A stretch of 64,000 nucleotides of DNA from Sphingobacterium mizutaii. Its GTDB lineage: Bacteria; Bacteroidota; Bacteroidia; Sphingobacteriales; Sphingobacteriaceae. Numbering within the stretch: position 1 is the first letter of the stretch; every line of letters begins with the position of its first letter. The notes under the pieces are model-generated. The model had not been told where the DNA came from and searched no databases. It worked only from the letters and a program-made list of their open reading frames with translations. Location of the stretch: positions 3,038,001 through 3,102,000 of the forward strand of contig NZ_LT906468.1 in NCBI RefSeq assembly GCF_900187125.1. Reading direction: 5' to 3'. Shown piece after piece: positions 61,603-64,000 of the stretch. Both the position numbers and the translations under genes were made by a program.

Positions 61603-63984
61603 ATGAAAACTAATCTCATAACAACACTGTTCTTATTATTCTTTATTACAACTTCTTACGCCCAAAACGGCACAATCAAAGGAACTATCCTGACCCAAAG
61701 AGGTAACCCTGCAAAAAATGTAGTGGTCAAATTGAACGGCAACCAAGAAATGGAAGTCGATTCCCTTGGAAAATACCAATTCAGCAATCTTACACCCAAA
61801 TCTTACGAAGTCAGAGCCAAACATATAGGTTTCACCTCCCAAGTGAGCAGCATTGTGCTAAAGGAAAATGAAACGCGCATCCTAGACTTTGTCCTTGAAG
61901 AAGGAACCAATACGCTCCAAGAAGTTATCGTAAGTGCCAAGAAACCCATCGTTGAACATGAGCTATCAAGCTCTCTTCGAGTTCAAACCCCAATTTTGGA
62001 ACTATCCCAAAATGTTCAGACCATAAATGCTGAAGTGCTAGCAAAACAACAAGCATTTAACTTAGCAGATGGTCCATTCAGAAATATCTCTGGTGTTAGC
62101 CGACAAACCCATTGGAATGATATGTATGTCAATATCAACATGCGCGGTTCCCAAATCCAGGCTTTCCGCAATGGGATGAATATTGTCAGTTCCTACTGGA
62201 GTCCTTTATCAGAAGACATGGCAACTGTAGAAAAAATTGAATTCGTAAAAGGACCTGCGGGATTTATGATGTCCAGTGGCGCCCCAGCAGGGATCTACAA
62301 TGTGGTTACCAAAAAACCTACAGGACAGCAAAGTGCTGAAGTAACCTTTAGCTTAGGAAGTTTTGAAAACTACAGAAGCACCTTGGACTTAGACGGTAAA
62401 CTTTCTAAAGACGGCAAACTACTTTATCGATTGAATATCGCTGGGTCTTCAAAAGCTTCTTTCCGTCCGAATGAAGACAATAAAAGACTTGTAATCGCTC
62501 CTGTTCTATCTTACAAAATTAATGATAAGACAACTGCCACATTGGAATACACTTATCAGAAAGCTGTCATGACTGATGTTGGATCAGGTTATTTGATGTC
62601 TCCTTTTGGTTATAAAACCCTTTCTCGTGAAACCACATTTTCTCAAAAAGGAACCGAACCTCTGGACATCGATGAACACTCTGCATTTATCAATATCGAG
62701 CATAAATTAAATGCTAATTGGAAATTAACCGCACAGGGTGCTTATTTTAATTACAATCAAATCGGCGCTAGCAGTTGGCCTAAAGATATTCTTCCTGATG
62801 GCAAAATTATCCGGAAATCGGATACCTGGGATGCCCAAAGCAAAATGCTCCTTGGCCAAGCTTTCTTAAATGGCTCATTTAATACTGGAGAAGTGAAGCA
62901 CCAAATACTGGCGGGTATTGACCTAGGAAGTAAATCCTATTTAGCAGACTGGAACCAAAGCATTATTCTGGATAGTTTAAATGGAGGTGAGTTTGATCCT
63001 AAGAATCCTGTCTATGGATTTGACTTTGGGCTTCAGAGTTTTGACCGCAGCCATTCCTTGGTTCAACGCGCAGCTATAGGCGGTGGCATTATGTCCTCAG
63101 ATTATAATTCAGCCTATGTGCAAGATCAAATGAGCTTTTTTGATAATGCTTTACGTTTGACTTTGGCTGCTCGCTATACCTCCATGTCTATCAGTACCTG
63201 GGGCGGTGCGCCAGTTAAAAGCGAAAAAGTCACGCCGAGAATAGGTCTATCCTACTCCATTGATAAAAATACAGCAGTCTATGCATTACTTGACCAATCT
63301 TTTCTTCCACAGCAAGGAATTTTATTTGACGGATCTAAAATAAAACCAATCACAGGTAACAATTATGAACTTGGTATCAAAAGAGATTGGTTCAAAGGAA
63401 AATGGAATAGTACAATCGCGATCTATCAAATCACCAAAAACCATGAAATAACATCCTATGGACCAAGACCTGAGATGTCAGTCGAAGTTGGGCAAAAAAG
63501 AATCCGCGGGCTTGAAGTCGATATCCGTGGTGAGATATTAAGGGGTTTGAACCTGATTGCGAACTATGCATACACCGACGGACAAGTGACCAAAACCAAC
63601 GAAGGTGTTGAAGCCTTTTTTGTTGGACAAAGACTTGATGGTGCCGATGTTCATATCGCCAACCTATGGCTGGACTATGAATTGACGCGAGGAAAGGCAA
63701 AAGGTTTGGCCTTCCAATTTGGAGGGATGTCAAATATCCAACGTGGCTTGGAATTCTACTCCAAGGATGAACCCGAAAAAAATATTGAAGATTATTTCCG
63801 CTTTGATGCCGGGATGGGCTACCGCATCGACAAATTCAGTGTCAATCTAAATATACAGAACCTTTTGGATAAATACTTGATTGAGGGCGGTAGTTATTAC
63901 ACTACCTATTTCAGTACCCCTGTTTACTCTTGGCAAGCCGGTGCACCAAGAAACTATAGATTAACATTTGCATATAAATTCTAA
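61603..63984 (+). CDS. TonB-dependent siderophore-type outer-membrane receptor
   Basis: 793 residues with a signal peptide (about 1-20). A carboxypeptidase-regulatory-like beta-sandwich (about 22-100, GTIKGTILTQRGNPAKNVVVKLNGNQ) is followed by a plug domain (about 125-240: FRNISGVSRQTHWNDMYVNINMRGSQIQAFRNGMN, KIEFVKGPAGFMMSSGAPAGIYNVVTKKP). A 22-strand-type barrel ends with aromatic F (YRLTFAYKF). The plug sequence is of the FhuA/FoxA siderophore class. It would import ferric siderophores with TonB-ExbBD, not in view. The next gene starts 4 bp after the stop. Confidence 0.93.
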   Translation: MKTNLITTLFLLFFITTSYAQNGTIKGTILTQRGNPAKNVVVKLNGNQEMEVDSLGKYQFSNLTPKSYEVRAKHIGFTSQVSSIVLKENETRILDFVLEEGTNTLQEVIVSAKKPIVEHELSSSLRVQTPILELSQNVQTINAEVLAKQQAFNLADGPFRNISGVSRQTHWNDMYVNINMRGSQIQAFRNGMNIVSSYWSPLSEDMATVEKIEFVKGPAGFMMSSGAPAGIYNVVTKKPTGQQSAEVTFSLGSFENYRSTLDLDGKLSKDGKLLYRLNIAGSSKASFRPNEDNKRLVIAPVLSYKINDKTTATLEYTYQKAVMTDVGSGYLMSPFGYKTLSRETTFSQKGTEPLDIDEHSAFINIEHKLNANWKLTAQGAYFNYNQIGASSWPKDILPDGKIIRKSDTWDAQSKMLLGQAFLNGSFNTGEVKHQILAGIDLGSKSYLADWNQSIILDSLNGGEFDPKNPVYGFDFGLQSFDRSHSLVQRAAIGGGIMSSDYNSAYVQDQMSFFDNALRLTLAARYTSMSISTWGGAPVKSEKVTPRIGLSYSIDKNTAVYALLDQSFLPQQGILFDGSKIKPITGNNYELGIKRDWFKGKWNSTIAIYQITKNHEITSYGPRPEMSVEVGQKRIRGLEVDIRGEILRGLNLIANYAYTDGQVTKTNEGVEAFFVGQRLDGADVHIANLWLDYELTRGKAKGLAFQFGGMSNIQRGLEFYSKDEPEKNIEDYFRFDAGMGYRIDKFSVNLNIQNLLDKYLIEGGSYYTTYFSTPVYSWQAGAPRNYRLTFAYKF

Positions 63985-63988
63985 AACC

Positions 63989-64000
63989 ATGAACACAAAA
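63989..64000 (+). CDS. Start of next gene (cut by window edge)
   Basis: ATG 63989 begins MNTK and runs off the edge. It starts 4 bp after the receptor, so it is probably co-transcribed and linked to iron uptake, but nothing can be said from four codons. Confidence 0.4.

Overview
The window comes from a member of the Bacteroidota, most likely Sphingobacteriaceae (Sphingobacterium/Pedobacter-like). The evidence is several promoters with the phylum-specific TAnnTTTG -7 element, AT-rich spacers, many short SPII lipoproteins, a GH92/GH31/GH123-type set of periplasmic glycosidases, DUF2807, DUF4126 and DUF4890 proteins, and a TonB-dependent receptor with an N-terminal carboxypeptidase-regulatory-like domain. 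I counted about 52 protein genes (two cut by the window edges), one tRNA, one TPP riboswitch, one complete insertion sequence and several families of intergenic hairpin repeats. No CRISPR array, rRNA or prophage was seen.

Layout. 1-3.1 kb: an RND efflux pump pair (permease cut at the left edge, plus adaptor). 3.3-8.6 kb: a small membrane protein, a YceI protein and a very large secreted GH31 glycosidase with FN3, F5/8, dockerin-like and cohesin-like modules. 8.9-13.9 kb: a tightly coupled two-gene unit, a membrane-anchored TIR/beta-propeller protein followed by a two-TM, TrkA-N-like, RyR-domain protein. This is the best candidate for an uncharacterised conflict or nucleotide-signalling system. 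13.9-17.0 kb: a TPP riboswitch and the thiamin salvage operon thiM-thiE-thiD-tenA. 17-29.5 kb: housekeeping genes (CBS protein, NlpE-like lipoprotein, pyrD, ABC-F ATPase, DUF4126, acyltransferase, ABC exporter, polysaccharide deacetylase, ychF), with repeat-rich spacers at 18.3-19.1 and 22.1-23.0 kb. 29.5-30.9 kb: an intact IS4-family element, inserted exactly in the loop of the ychF terminator with a 9-bp target duplication. 31-38 kb: another repeat-rich spacer, a degenerate NlpC/P60 protein, UspA, the guaA/lipoprotein/rsmB-like group and a DUF2807 pair. 38-48 kb: small envelope proteins, tRNA-Leu(CAA), sbcDC, a Rdx protein, a c-type cytochrome, an esterase and a PAP2 phosphatase. 48.4-53.4 kb: a co-directional set of an unknown protein, two ankyrin-repeat proteins (the second with a SHOCT tail), DoxX, a two-TM protein and a lipoprotein. 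53.5-60.9 kb: a carbohydrate/peptide-degrading cluster on the minus strand (GH123-like, GH36-like, BSP metallopeptidase, GH92). 61.6-64 kb: a siderophore-type TonB receptor and the first codons of the next gene.

How the parts fit. The glycosidases suggest scavenging of mannose- and GalNAc/galactose-containing glycans, although no SusC/SusD pair lies in the window. The thi operon recycles thiazole and pyrimidine breakdown products and is controlled by TPP. The intergenic repeats form at least three hairpin families. In the two best supported ones the stem bases change in compensatory pairs between copies, as expected for REP-like elements selected as hairpins.
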